Assembly (NCBI GenBank): GCA_915063485.1
Contig: CAJZDJ010000008.1
Span: 1-31,093, forward strand
Direction of reading: 5' to 3'
DNA length: 31,093 bases
Origin: an uncultured Actinomyces sp.
GTDB lineage: Bacteria > Actinomycetota > Actinomycetes > Actinomycetales > Actinomycetaceae
Shown: positions 8,931 through 16,041 of the stretch, one piece after another
Numbering within the stretch: the stretch's first letter is position 1
Layout: each line of letters opens with the position of its first letter
Made by a program: the position numbers and the translations under genes
Notes under the pieces: model-generated
Told to the model about the DNA's origin: nothing
Databases searched by the model: none
Seen by the model: only the letters and a program-made list of their open reading frames with translations

Positions 8931-11185
8931 AGGTACTTCTCCAGGCGGTCTAGGGCGGTCCAGAAGCCCTCACCATTGTTAACGTGACCCATCCAGATTT
9001 CTGGAATGAAGGACACGCCGGGGGCCAGGCGGTCAAGCTGCTCAGCCAGCTCAGGCCAGTTAACGTCACCCTCGTCGATCTGTACGCCCTCACCGTCAAC
9101 GCCCTTACCATCAACAATATGCAGGTGGGCAGCTAGCGGGGCGAGGATCTCGGTGTATTCACGCAGCGGGCGGTGCTCGTGGTTAGCTGACAGCATCGAG
9201 TGGGAGATGTCGTAGGTGATCTGTAGGCCGCTACGCTGGGCAAAGTCACGCAGCGCCTCAGGGCTCATAAACAGGTTGTGGTACTGCTGACCACCCAGTA
9301 GCCACGGGTAAGGCGGCAGAGTCTGGGGGGCTAGGCGCACACCGGAGTAGTCCACATGCTTTAAACCCTCAATGATGCGGTCATACATGGCCGGGATACG
9401 CTCAGGGTCAACCGGACCTTCCTTGGTGAAACCACCCAGGGTGGCGATAAAGACCGGGTCCTGTTCCTGAGTGAAGTAGGGGCGCAACGACTTGGTGATG
9501 TCGATAGTGCGCTGTAGCTCGCGGATAGAGCGCTCCCACACGGCGTCGTCGGGGGAGGCCAGATCCAAAATAAAGTCACCGCTGAACAGGTCAGGCAGGT
9601 GGCAGGTGTAACCCATGGGTAGCGGGTTATCCTTGTAGGCCGCGAACACCTCGTCCACGTCCATGTCCAGGTCCTTGTAGGAGTAGTGGAACTCCAGGAA
9701 GTCCGGCTTGGCGCCGGCATCCAAAATGGCCTGGAAGTCGTGGTAGCGCACCGGCACACCCCACGGACGACGGAAGTGGTAGTCGCGCGGGCGGGCGGGG
9801 TTGTCGGAGATGTCGCCCTCGTAGAAGAAGTCGCCGGCAGCTACGTTGCGGCGAGCAATGCGGCCCACCAGCTTGTCTAGCGAGTTGGGCTGCAGGCCAC
9901 GGCCGGGGCTCTTAACGTCGACGGCGTCGGCGGTGATGCGCTCACCGGACTTGATGTCACGGGCGGCCACCAAAGACTTAGCCAGGTTGGCGCGGTTCAT
10001 GAACTCACCGGGGGCCACCACGCGGGCCTCGGCGGTGCCCAGGGCGGCTTCCACGTCACGGATTTGACGCACCATGGCGGCAAACTCGTCAGGCAGCAGC
10101 GAAACCTTGTGGTCGTTACCTTCAAGGTTGCGGTCAATGGTGAAGTGCTTTTCGATTACTGAAGCGCCCAGGGCCACAGCAGCCATGGGGATGTGGTAGC
10201 CGCGCTCGTGACCGGAGTAGCCCACCGGGCAGTCACCGATCTCAGCTAGACGCTGCATGTAGCGCAGGTTTAGGTCCTTGAAAGGGGCCGGGTAGGTGGA
10301 CTGTACCTGGAGTAGGGCGTAGGGGGCGCCGTAGCGACGCAACAGGGCCACCGACTCCTTGATCTCATCCTCGGTGCTCATACCGGTGGAGACGATCATG
10401 GGCAGGTTTTCTTTAGCGGCGGCGGTTAGCAGCGCGTGGTTGGTTAGGTCAGCGGAGGCAATCTTTAGGCCGTCGACGCCGTACTCTAGCAGTACCTCTA
10501 GGGAGGGTAGGTCCCAGGGGGTGCACATAATGTCAATGCCCTTGTCGCGGCAGTGATCGAAGACCTCGATCATCTTGGGGGCCGACAGGGAGAAGCGGGT
10601 GAGCAGGTCCAGGGTGTACTGGGCGCCCAGGTCCTCGCCGGCAGTGATCTTGCCCGAAGCACCACGGTAGAGGGCGTCCATGTCACGCAGCTGGAACTTA
10701 ACGCAGTCAGCCTTAGCTTCCACAGCTAGGTCTACCAGCTGCTTGGCTAGGTCAACATTGCCCTGGTGGTTGTTACCAATTTCAGCGATTACGAAGGTGG
10801 GCTGGTCTTTACCAACGCGGTGGCTACCAACGGTGAAGGAGTCGTTGCTGGGGGAGGCGATGGCCACCATGCGGCCACGGGTATCTAGCACCGGCACTAG
10901 GCTGACGCCGTCGCGGAACTTCCAGTCCAGCTCGTCAACCAAGGTGCCCTCGGTGACGGTGCGCGGGGAACGGTTAGCTACCTTAATGGCGCTGGTCTCC
11001 ATGTTGGAGTTGCCGGCGGTAAGCCAGCGACGCACGTCGCCGTCGGTAAGTGAACCCTGTAGTACGCCATGCTCATCTACCAGGAAGATAGTGCGGGCCT
11101 TGTTGGCGTTGATTTTAGCTAGGGCGCTGAGCAAAGAGTCATCAGCGAAAGCTACATAAGGGGTAATGGAACGCTCGATGCTCAT
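8927..11185 (-). CDS. neuB: CBS-NeuB-SAF-sugar isomerase fusion (nonulosonic acid synthase)
   Basis: This is a 752-residue multidomain protein. Residues about 1-115 are a CBS pair (RTIFLVDEHGVLQGSLTDGD). About 125-380 is the NeuB TIM barrel, with FVIAEIGNNHQGN, CVKFQL, MIVSTGMS, YSGHERG and GASVIEKHFTID. About 398-460 is the SAF/antifreeze-like domain (ANLAKSLVAARDIKSGERIT). About 473-752 is a second TIM barrel of the xylose isomerase-like/AP endonuclease 2 family, with likely metal ligands in FLEFHYS, YDISHS, HIVDGKG and PEIWMGH. NeuB condenses phosphoenolpyruvate with an N-acylated hexose (ManNAc or a 2,4-diamino-6-deoxyhexose) to give a nonulosonic acid. Standard NeuB is about 340-350 residues, so both ends are additions. 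The ATG overlaps the neuA stop by four bases. The exact sugar (Neu5Ac, legionaminic or other) is not decided by sequence. Confidence 0.9.
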   Translation of the reverse strand: MSIERSITPYVAFADDSLLSALAKINANKARTIFLVDEHGVLQGSLTDGDVRRWLTAGNSNMETSAIKVANRSPRTVTEGTLVDELDWKFRDGVSLVPVLDTRGRMVAIASPSNDSFTVGSHRVGKDQPTFVIAEIGNNHQGNVDLAKQLVDLAVEAKADCVKFQLRDMDALYRGASGKITAGEDLGAQYTLDLLTRFSLSAPKMIEVFDHCRDKGIDIMCTPWDLPSLEVLLEYGVDGLKIASADLTNHALLTAAAKENLPMIVSTGMSTEDEIKESVALLRRYGAPYALLQVQSTYPAPFKDLNLRYMQRLAEIGDCPVGYSGHERGYHIPMAAVALGASVIEKHFTIDRNLEGNDHKVSLLPDEFAAMVRQIRDVEAALGTAEARVVAPGEFMNRANLAKSLVAARDIKSGERITADAVDVKSPGRGLQPNSLDKLVGRIARRNVAAGDFFYEGDISDNPARPRDYHFRRPWGVPVRYHDFQAILDAGAKPDFLEFHYSYKDLDMDVDEVFAAYKDNPLPMGYTCHLPDLFSGDFILDLASPDDAVWERSIRELQRTIDITKSLRPYFTQEQDPVFIATLGGFTKEGPVDPERIPAMYDRIIEGLKHVDYSGVRLAPQTLPPYPWLLGGQQYHNLFMSPEALRDFAQRSGLQITYDISHSMLSANHEHRPLREYTEILAPLAAHLHIVDGKGVDGEGVQIDEGDVNWPELAEQLDRLAPGVSFIPEIWMGHVNNGEGFWTALDRLEKYL

Positions 11186-11886
11186 GCTAGACCTTCCTGC
11201 TGACGCATTTCGATAAGGGTTTTGCCGGCTAGGGCTAGGTCAAGGGGACCGTCAATGTCGATGCCCTCAACCTCATCCATGACGAATAGACCAATGTTGC
11301 CGCCGATACGGTTATTGCGTTCGCGGTAAACCCACGGCTTGGTTACATAAAGAGAGCCAGTCTCGCGGTAGCGGAACTGGTCGGGGGTTAGCTCCTGACG
11401 ACGCGGGCGGTGGTCCACATCAAAGTCGGCGGTGGGGCCGTGACCGTCGCGGGCAGTCCACCACAGGAAGGGGGTCTGCGGTACGGTGCCAACCAGTGAA
11501 TCAACACCGGTTTCACGGGCCTGGGCGATAGCACGGTCAATGGTGCCAGGGCGACGCACCGGGCTGGTGGCCTGCAGGAGCATCACGAACTCAGGCTCAT
11601 AGCCTTCTTTGTCACGCAGATAGTCCATGGCGTGCACAATCACCGGCTCGGTGGCAGTGGTGTCCTGGGCTAACTCGGCAGGGCGTTCAATCACCTCGGC
11701 GCCGGCTGCGCGCGCTACGCTCGCGATTTCTTCATCTTCAGTGGAAACCACTACGCGGACGTCTTTGGCTTCCAGGGCCTGCTCGATGGTCCACACCACC
11801 AGGGGTTTGCCACCTACATCACGCAGGTTCTTACGCGGGATTCCTTTAGAGCCGCCGCGCACGGGAATAACACACAGGGTGCTCAT
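11182..11886 (-). CDS. neuA: CMP-nonulosonate (acylneuraminate) cytidylyltransferase
   Basis: This 234-residue enzyme activates a sialic acid or related nonulosonate with CTP to give the CMP-sugar donor. The N-terminus holds the signature CVIPVRGGSKGIPRKNL and GKPLVVWTIEQAL; VMLLQATSPVRRPGTIDRAI and the C-terminal VEGIDIDGPLDLALA metal region match the CTP_transf_3 family. Length is normal for the single-domain form. ATG at 11884-11886 has an AGGA further upstream than ideal. A candidate promoter lies at 11959-11988. It is the first gene of the coupled run and directly precedes the synthase that makes its substrate, which supports the pathway assignment. Neu5Ac and legionaminic acid synthetases cannot be told apart here. 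Confidence 0.9.
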   Translation of the reverse strand: MSTLCVIPVRGGSKGIPRKNLRDVGGKPLVVWTIEQALEAKDVRVVVSTEDEEIASVARAAGAEVIERPAELAQDTTATEPVIVHAMDYLRDKEGYEPEFVMLLQATSPVRRPGTIDRAIAQARETGVDSLVGTVPQTPFLWWTARDGHGPTADFDVDHRPRRQELTPDQFRYRETGSLYVTKPWVYRERNNRIGGNIGLFVMDEVEGIDIDGPLDLALAGKTLIEMRQQEGLA

Positions 11887-11958
11887 ATGACTGAATAGTC
11901 CTATTCAATGTGTAATAACGGGAACGTAGCCACGCAAAAAGCATGACATTTGTTAATA

Positions 11959-11988
11959 ATTGTAGCTTGGAGCACGCCAGCCAGTCAC
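11959..11988 (-). promoter_or_regulatory. Possible promoter of the neuA operon
   Basis: Reading the minus strand, GTGACT (complement of 11983-11988) is followed after 18 bases by TACAAT (complement of 11959-11964), a fair sigma-70-type -35/-10 pair in the AT-rich gap before neuA. The -35 lies inside a 7-bp inverted repeat (AGCCAGT at 11979-11985, ACTGGCT at 12010-12016) that could be an operator or chance. Nothing else supports it. Confidence 0.3.
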
Positions 11989-12015
11989 CGGGCGTGCGGG
12001 GATTCACGTACTGGC

Positions 12016-13050
12016 TTAAGCAGCCAGAATCTGGGCGATTGCCGTGGCCGGTTCAAGGGCTGGCGTCTGGGGGGCAACCGTAGGGATGTCAGACCAACGC
12101 GACAGGCCGTAGCGGGTATGGAAAGAGTGCACCCAGCTGGGGGCGTTAGGTGCATACACCCAGGCAGGAATGCCGCGCGCGGCCGCCTCCAAGGTTCCGG
12201 TGGAGAACACCGAAACTACCGGACGGTTAGTTTCAAATAGTGGGCTAGTGCCCGGATCAAATTCAATTCCACGCCTACGCCAATAGGCGTGAATTAAACG
12301 TGAAGCTTTATCTTTTTCAGAAGGGTGCGGCCGGTAAATCGCACCAGTGTCACGGCAAAAACGCTCACTTACCTGAGCCATATAGCTGCGCCCAATCTCG
12401 GCCCCATGCAGCTGGCCTAAAAACAGTGGCCGCGCCGTAGCGGAAACCTTAATACGCGGCTGCAAAGCGGCGTTAAACAGCAGCTGGCTGCCCACCACCT
12501 GCCAGGTGACGTCAGTGCGCGAACTAGCCCAAAATTCGCCGTCGGCCTGGGACCACACCAAAGCCCGCGCCCCCGCAGCTAGCGGCGCCATAAACGGGGT
12601 AAGCAGGCCGTGCTGCTCAACTAAAAACTCAATGTCGCGCGCGCGAGCCCAAGCGTAAACCTCGGTGCTAACCCCCAAATAGTGCCCGGGGGCCAGCACT
12701 TTCTCCACCTTAGCTAGCAGCTGTGAATCAGCGGCCTGCGTCCAATCCACCAGCTGCCACTCGCCGCCCTCATAGCGCTCAGACAAGGCACGCGGAAAAG
12801 CAATCGCCACCTCATCCAGCATCAGTGCCGGACGCTCATAAGCATCCAGGTGAGAGGGAGAAGCCGCCTCCAACACCGCCAGGGCACGCGGCTGACCGCG
12901 CAAAGCCACCACAATATCCACTGGCGCCGGCGTCGAAACCCGCTGGCGCACAGCAGTTTTTAGCTGCCGCACCCGGTTGCGGCTAGCCAACCAAGCCTGC
13001 CAAGCCTCCAAATCAGTGGCGAAAACTAGGCCATCTTCAGGAATAATCAT
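12016..13050 (-). CDS. GT-B-like glycosyltransferase, candidate nonulosonate transferase
   Basis: I do not recognise this 344-residue protein with confidence. It has a GT-B look: LVEQHGLLTPFMAPLAAGA near residues 143-161, FLGQLHGAEIGRSYM at 210-224, an IYRPHPSEKD segment at 238-247 and VVSVFSTGTLEAAARGIP at 278-295. An HP motif followed by a serine/threonine-rich turn is also seen in bacterial sialyl- and polysialyltransferases (GT38, GT52, GT80) and in other capsule GT-B enzymes. It lies 129 bases upstream of neuA, so transfer of the CMP-activated acid is a reasonable guess but only that. The ATG overlaps the CgeB-like stop by four bases. The first 120 residues match nothing I know. Confidence 0.6.
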   Translation of the reverse strand: MIIPEDGLVFATDLEAWQAWLASRNRVRQLKTAVRQRVSTPAPVDIVVALRGQPRALAVLEAASPSHLDAYERPALMLDEVAIAFPRALSERYEGGEWQLVDWTQAADSQLLAKVEKVLAPGHYLGVSTEVYAWARARDIEFLVEQHGLLTPFMAPLAAGARALVWSQADGEFWASSRTDVTWQVVGSQLLFNAALQPRIKVSATARPLFLGQLHGAEIGRSYMAQVSERFCRDTGAIYRPHPSEKDKASRLIHAYWRRRGIEFDPGTSPLFETNRPVVSVFSTGTLEAAARGIPAWVYAPNAPSWVHSFHTRYGLSRWSDIPTVAPQTPALEPATAIAQILAA

Positions 13051-14060
13051 TGCCAGCGCGCCTCCAAAGCCTGCACGCGGTGAGCAAAAGTATGCTCAGC
13101 CAAAGTACGTTTACGGCCCGCCTGGGCAATGGCTTGCGCCCACTGCGGCTCAGCCCCGGCGCGTTCAGCCAGCTCCACCAGCTCCTGGGTGGAGTTGAAA
13201 ACCAGCAGCTCACTGCCCGGATCGTAGAGGCTATCGACGTCGGCGCGATCAACAATCTGTAAACCACCCACGCCGCAAGCCTCAAACGTGCGCATAGTGA
13301 AACCATCCTGATCCCCATGCAGGTTCAGCGAGGCACGCGCCCCAGCCATCACCCCATAGGCATGCGAACGGTCCAAGTCACGTCCGCTAGGGATCGCCGG
13401 GCGGTGCCAAGACCAGGTGCGGGCCCGATCCCACCAGTGCTTAGACCAAGCGCGCCCATAAGCCTTAACATCCACGCCCGCCTGGTATAAAGCCCGTAGC
13501 ATCGGCTCACGCTGGCCGTAGCGGGCCCCCACAAAAACGACGGCGTCGCTAGCTACCGGGGTAAAAGACAAGCTGGAATCAAAAGCCAGTGGCAAATAGA
13601 ACGCATCCAAACCGCGCTCAGCCATAGCGGCGGCGTCGATCGCAGAATACGTGGCCATCGGACCACGCATCTGCAAACCCGCTTCATCCACATTCATGCG
13701 GCGCAGCTCATCGTAGAACCAAGTAATGCGCTTGGCCCCAACTTCCTCAATAGACTGCCAGTAATCAGCCTGCAAAATGTCGCCCTTAATGGTGACCACC
13801 ACGTCAGGGTGAGACGAACGCACCAACTGCGCACAGTGGGCAGTAACCTGCTGGGCATGCAAACGCGAACCGGGCAAACCATGCGGGTCGCGCCGGTCAG
13901 CCAATTCAATTTTGAGCTTATGCTCCACGCGGTGAGCCGCGTTGTCTAAACGGTCATAGCAGTAGGGCAACACGGTGTAACCGCGCTGCTTAAAAGCCTG
14001 CGCTATGCCCTGCCAGTAGCCGTGGAACACAGGGCTAACCAATAAAAGTTTTTTACTCAT
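13047..14060 (-). CDS. CgeB-like glycosyltransferase (Glyco_trans_1_2 domain)
   Basis: This 337-residue protein starts KKLLLVSPVFHGYWQGIAQAF, a Rossmann-type GT-B N-lobe. It ends with the PF13524-type region: HGDQDGFTMRTFEACGVGGLQIVDR, SLYDPGSELLVFNSTQELVE and AIAQAGRKRTLAEHTFAHRV. Such CgeB-like proteins occur in spore-coat, capsule and O-antigen clusters and presumably transfer a sugar, though few have been assayed. The ATG at 14060 has only a weak ribosome site. It overlaps the next gene by four bases, and an 82-base gap separates it from the upstream GT2. In that gap I see only an ACTAGCT direct repeat and no clear terminator. Confidence 0.75.
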   Translation of the reverse strand: MSKKLLLVSPVFHGYWQGIAQAFKQRGYTVLPYCYDRLDNAAHRVEHKLKIELADRRDPHGLPGSRLHAQQVTAHCAQLVRSSHPDVVVTIKGDILQADYWQSIEEVGAKRITWFYDELRRMNVDEAGLQMRGPMATYSAIDAAAMAERGLDAFYLPLAFDSSLSFTPVASDAVVFVGARYGQREPMLRALYQAGVDVKAYGRAWSKHWWDRARTWSWHRPAIPSGRDLDRSHAYGVMAGARASLNLHGDQDGFTMRTFEACGVGGLQIVDRADVDSLYDPGSELLVFNSTQELVELAERAGAEPQWAQAIAQAGRKRTLAEHTFAHRVQALEARWQ

Positions 14061-14142
14061 GCTTGGGACCGATCGGCATGCGTTGGGTAATTGATTTGGG
14101 TACTAGCTAAGTTACTAGCTTGTAAGAGAGTCTGGGGCGATT

Positions 14143-15042
14143 TTAGGCTGGCAAAAACGCCAATTCGGTAGCTAGACGCTCGCGGGCAGCCACATCTACG
14201 CCGCGCATTTGACGGGTCAGGTTCCAAGCAAAATTGATATACGAGGCAGTTTTTAGGGTGGCTCGCAGACGCTTTACACCGCTAGGGCCATGCCACTTGT
14301 CGGCGTAAATGAAACGCGAGTCAACCAACCACTGTCGGCGCTTATCGGAAGCTGAGGAACCACCGCCAGCATGCACCAAGGTGGGCTGGCTAAGCACTAC
14401 CGAAGGTAACCCTAGCTGACGCAGGCGCAACTGCAGGTCAACTTCTTCACTGTTCATGTGGAAGCGCGAGTCAAAACCGCCCACTGCCGCAAAGGCCTGA
14501 CGCGGCAGCAGCATAGCTGCGCCCACCACCCAATCGGCCACTTCAGTGTGGGTATTGTCGGCCAGAGTGTCGTGTCCTACCAGCTCATGCAGCACCGGTA
14601 GGTGACGCAGCCGGGCCAGGGGAGTGAGCCATTCAATACCCTGGTGCAGGGCATTGGGGAAGTGTCGGCCATTCCAGTGTGTGGCGCCTACCTCATTAAT
14701 TACGGCAGGGGTCACGATGGCTGGCATCCAGGGCATAGCTGCGCGGTAATAGTTACCCAGGAAGTTAGGCTCCAGCTCCACGTCGGAGTTAAGGATTAGA
14801 ACATAAGTGCCGGTGGCGGCGGCAATGCCGGTGCTTACGGCGCTACCGAAACCGCCATTTGTCTGACGACGAATTACTTTAACCCCGGCCGCATCCGGGA
14901 AAGGCTCAGGGGAGCAATCGTCACTAACGATTACCTCGAAATCAGGGGCGTCTACTTGTGCTTTTAGCTGCTCTAGCAAGGGAAGGGTGGCAGCTGGGTC
15001 CCCATAGAAGGGGATTACCACACTGAGCGCGCAAGAGGGCAT
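14143..15042 (-). CDS. Family 2 glycosyltransferase (rhamnosyltransferase-like)
   Basis: This 299-residue GT-A protein shows LSVVIPFYGDPAATLPLLEQ at the start, QTNGGFGSAVSTGIAAATG at about 60-78, the metal-site NSD at 85-87, and GGFDSRFHMNSEEVDLQLRL at about 188-207, followed by HAGGGSS. The pattern resembles WbbL-type rhamnosyltransferases that cap the first amino sugar on undecaprenyl pyrophosphate, but donor identity is not proven. ATG at 15042 has AGGA seven bases upstream. It is the first minus-strand gene after the divergent intergenic region at 15043-15190, so it is probably the promoter-proximal gene of the locus. Confidence 0.86.
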   Translation of the reverse strand: MPSCALSVVIPFYGDPAATLPLLEQLKAQVDAPDFEVIVSDDCSPEPFPDAAGVKVIRRQTNGGFGSAVSTGIAAATGTYVLILNSDVELEPNFLGNYYRAAMPWMPAIVTPAVINEVGATHWNGRHFPNALHQGIEWLTPLARLRHLPVLHELVGHDTLADNTHTEVADWVVGAAMLLPRQAFAAVGGFDSRFHMNSEEVDLQLRLRQLGLPSVVLSQPTLVHAGGGSSASDKRRQWLVDSRFIYADKWHGPSGVKRLRATLKTASYINFAWNLTRQMRGVDVAARERLATELAFLPA

Positions 15043-15190
15043 GGCTGGGTCCTTTTACTCGTTGGTTACCCCAGTCTAGCTTGTAAGCCTGTGGGATATA
15101 TATGATGGTTGACAGGTAAACGAAATATACGGTGTGCAGTGTGTCGCTGTGAGCTGCATTAATAAAGCGCTGTTTAGGAGCTAAAAGATT
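15043..15190. promoter_or_regulatory. Divergent intergenic region between the two polysaccharide arms
   Basis: This 148-base gap separates a minus-strand GT2 from a plus-strand GT11 and must hold promoters in both directions. It contains an AT-rich core with TATATATGAT near 15097-15106 and a TTGACA at 15109-15114. On the plus strand TATGAT (15101-15106) is a good -10 but no well-spaced -35 is visible; TTGACA lacks a good -10 at 16-18 bases. An AGGAG ten bases before ATG 15191 is a clear ribosome site. The exact promoters cannot be fixed by eye. Confidence 0.5.
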
Positions 15191-16039
15191 ATGACATTTA
15201 AAGCTAAGGCTTTGTCTTTGGTGCGACGCGGCAAGCGTGAAGTCATATTAACTGCCATTGGTTTTAATGGCGGCAATAACCTGTTCAAGTGGCAGTTGGC
15301 ATATTCACGCACTTTAGATAAGGGCCTAATTTCTAAGGTGCTTTATTTCCCTAACCAGGATGCCTGGCTGGAGATGTTCCCGGGGTTGCGTAAGCTGTCA
15401 ATCACCTCAGACCAGATACGCTTCACTGACCGGCGTGCCACCTATATGGGGGCAGCTCAGGGGGTGGACTACACTCCGCAAGAGCGCGCCCGCTTTATTA
15501 AAGACGTGCTGCTAACATCTGACGGTTTTAAGCAGAGTCTAGAGCGCGCTCAGGCTTTTGTGTGCGCTGATGACTTAGTTATTAATGTGCGTCGCGGCGA
15601 CTATTACAACAGCCGTTTTGAACCAGAATTTGGTATCAACATTGTCGAATATGTGCGCCAGGCACTAGCTAAACAATTAGCTTTAGGGCCGGTGGGGCGC
15701 GTAGTGCTAGTTAGTGACAATGTGCCCTGGTGTGTTGACAACCTCACCCACCTAGCCCCGCAGCTAGAGTTTGTGGTTAATGAGAACCGCCGCGACATGT
15801 TTGATGACCTGGCGGTACTGGCCTGCGCTAAGCGGCTGATTCTAGCTAACTCCACTTTCTCCTACTGGGGTGCCTTCATTGCTGAGGTTTTGGGAGCGCA
15901 GCTAGAAAACATTGTGGCCCCCGCCTTCCATCAGGGGGACGTGCCCACCGCCAGTGAGCTGTGGCGTGACCCGCGCTGGAACTTTATTCACGAAATTGAC
16001 GGCGGCTGGCAAAACTATCCGGGTCGACTAGAATCCTGA
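15191..16039 (+). CDS. GT11 alpha-1,2-fucosyltransferase-like protein
   Basis: This 282-residue protein carries the GT11 landmarks: an N-terminal GFNGGNNLFKWQLAYSR loop in place of the usual GGLGNQMFQ; INVRRGDYY at about 131-139, corresponding to the H-x-R-R-G-D-Y GDP-fucose-binding motif; and DDLAVLACAKRLILANSTF then SYWGAF at about 205-229, the conserved NSTFSWW region. GT11 enzymes transfer fucose from GDP-fucose to the 2-OH of galactose. No GDP-fucose synthesis gene is in the window, so the donor would come from elsewhere or be another deoxy sugar. ATG at 15191 follows AGGAG by ten bases. The stop is two bases before the mfd start, so the two are almost certainly cotranscribed. Confidence 0.78.
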   Translation: MTFKAKALSLVRRGKREVILTAIGFNGGNNLFKWQLAYSRTLDKGLISKVLYFPNQDAWLEMFPGLRKLSITSDQIRFTDRRATYMGAAQGVDYTPQERARFIKDVLLTSDGFKQSLERAQAFVCADDLVINVRRGDYYNSRFEPEFGINIVEYVRQALAKQLALGPVGRVVLVSDNVPWCVDNLTHLAPQLEFVVNENRRDMFDDLAVLACAKRLILANSTFSYWGAFIAEVLGAQLENIVAPAFHQGDVPTASELWRDPRWNFIHEIDGGWQNYPGRLES

Positions 16040-16041
16040 GC

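Noticed and set aside
9361..9759. 132-codon minus-strand frame inside the NeuB fusion gene
   Set aside because: It is an alternative frame of a well-supported domain and is rich in Thr, Ser, Arg and Trp without any motif.
14061..14142. Terminator between the GT2 and CgeB-like genes
   Set aside because: Only a short ACTAGCT direct repeat is present; there is no stable hairpin with a T-tract.
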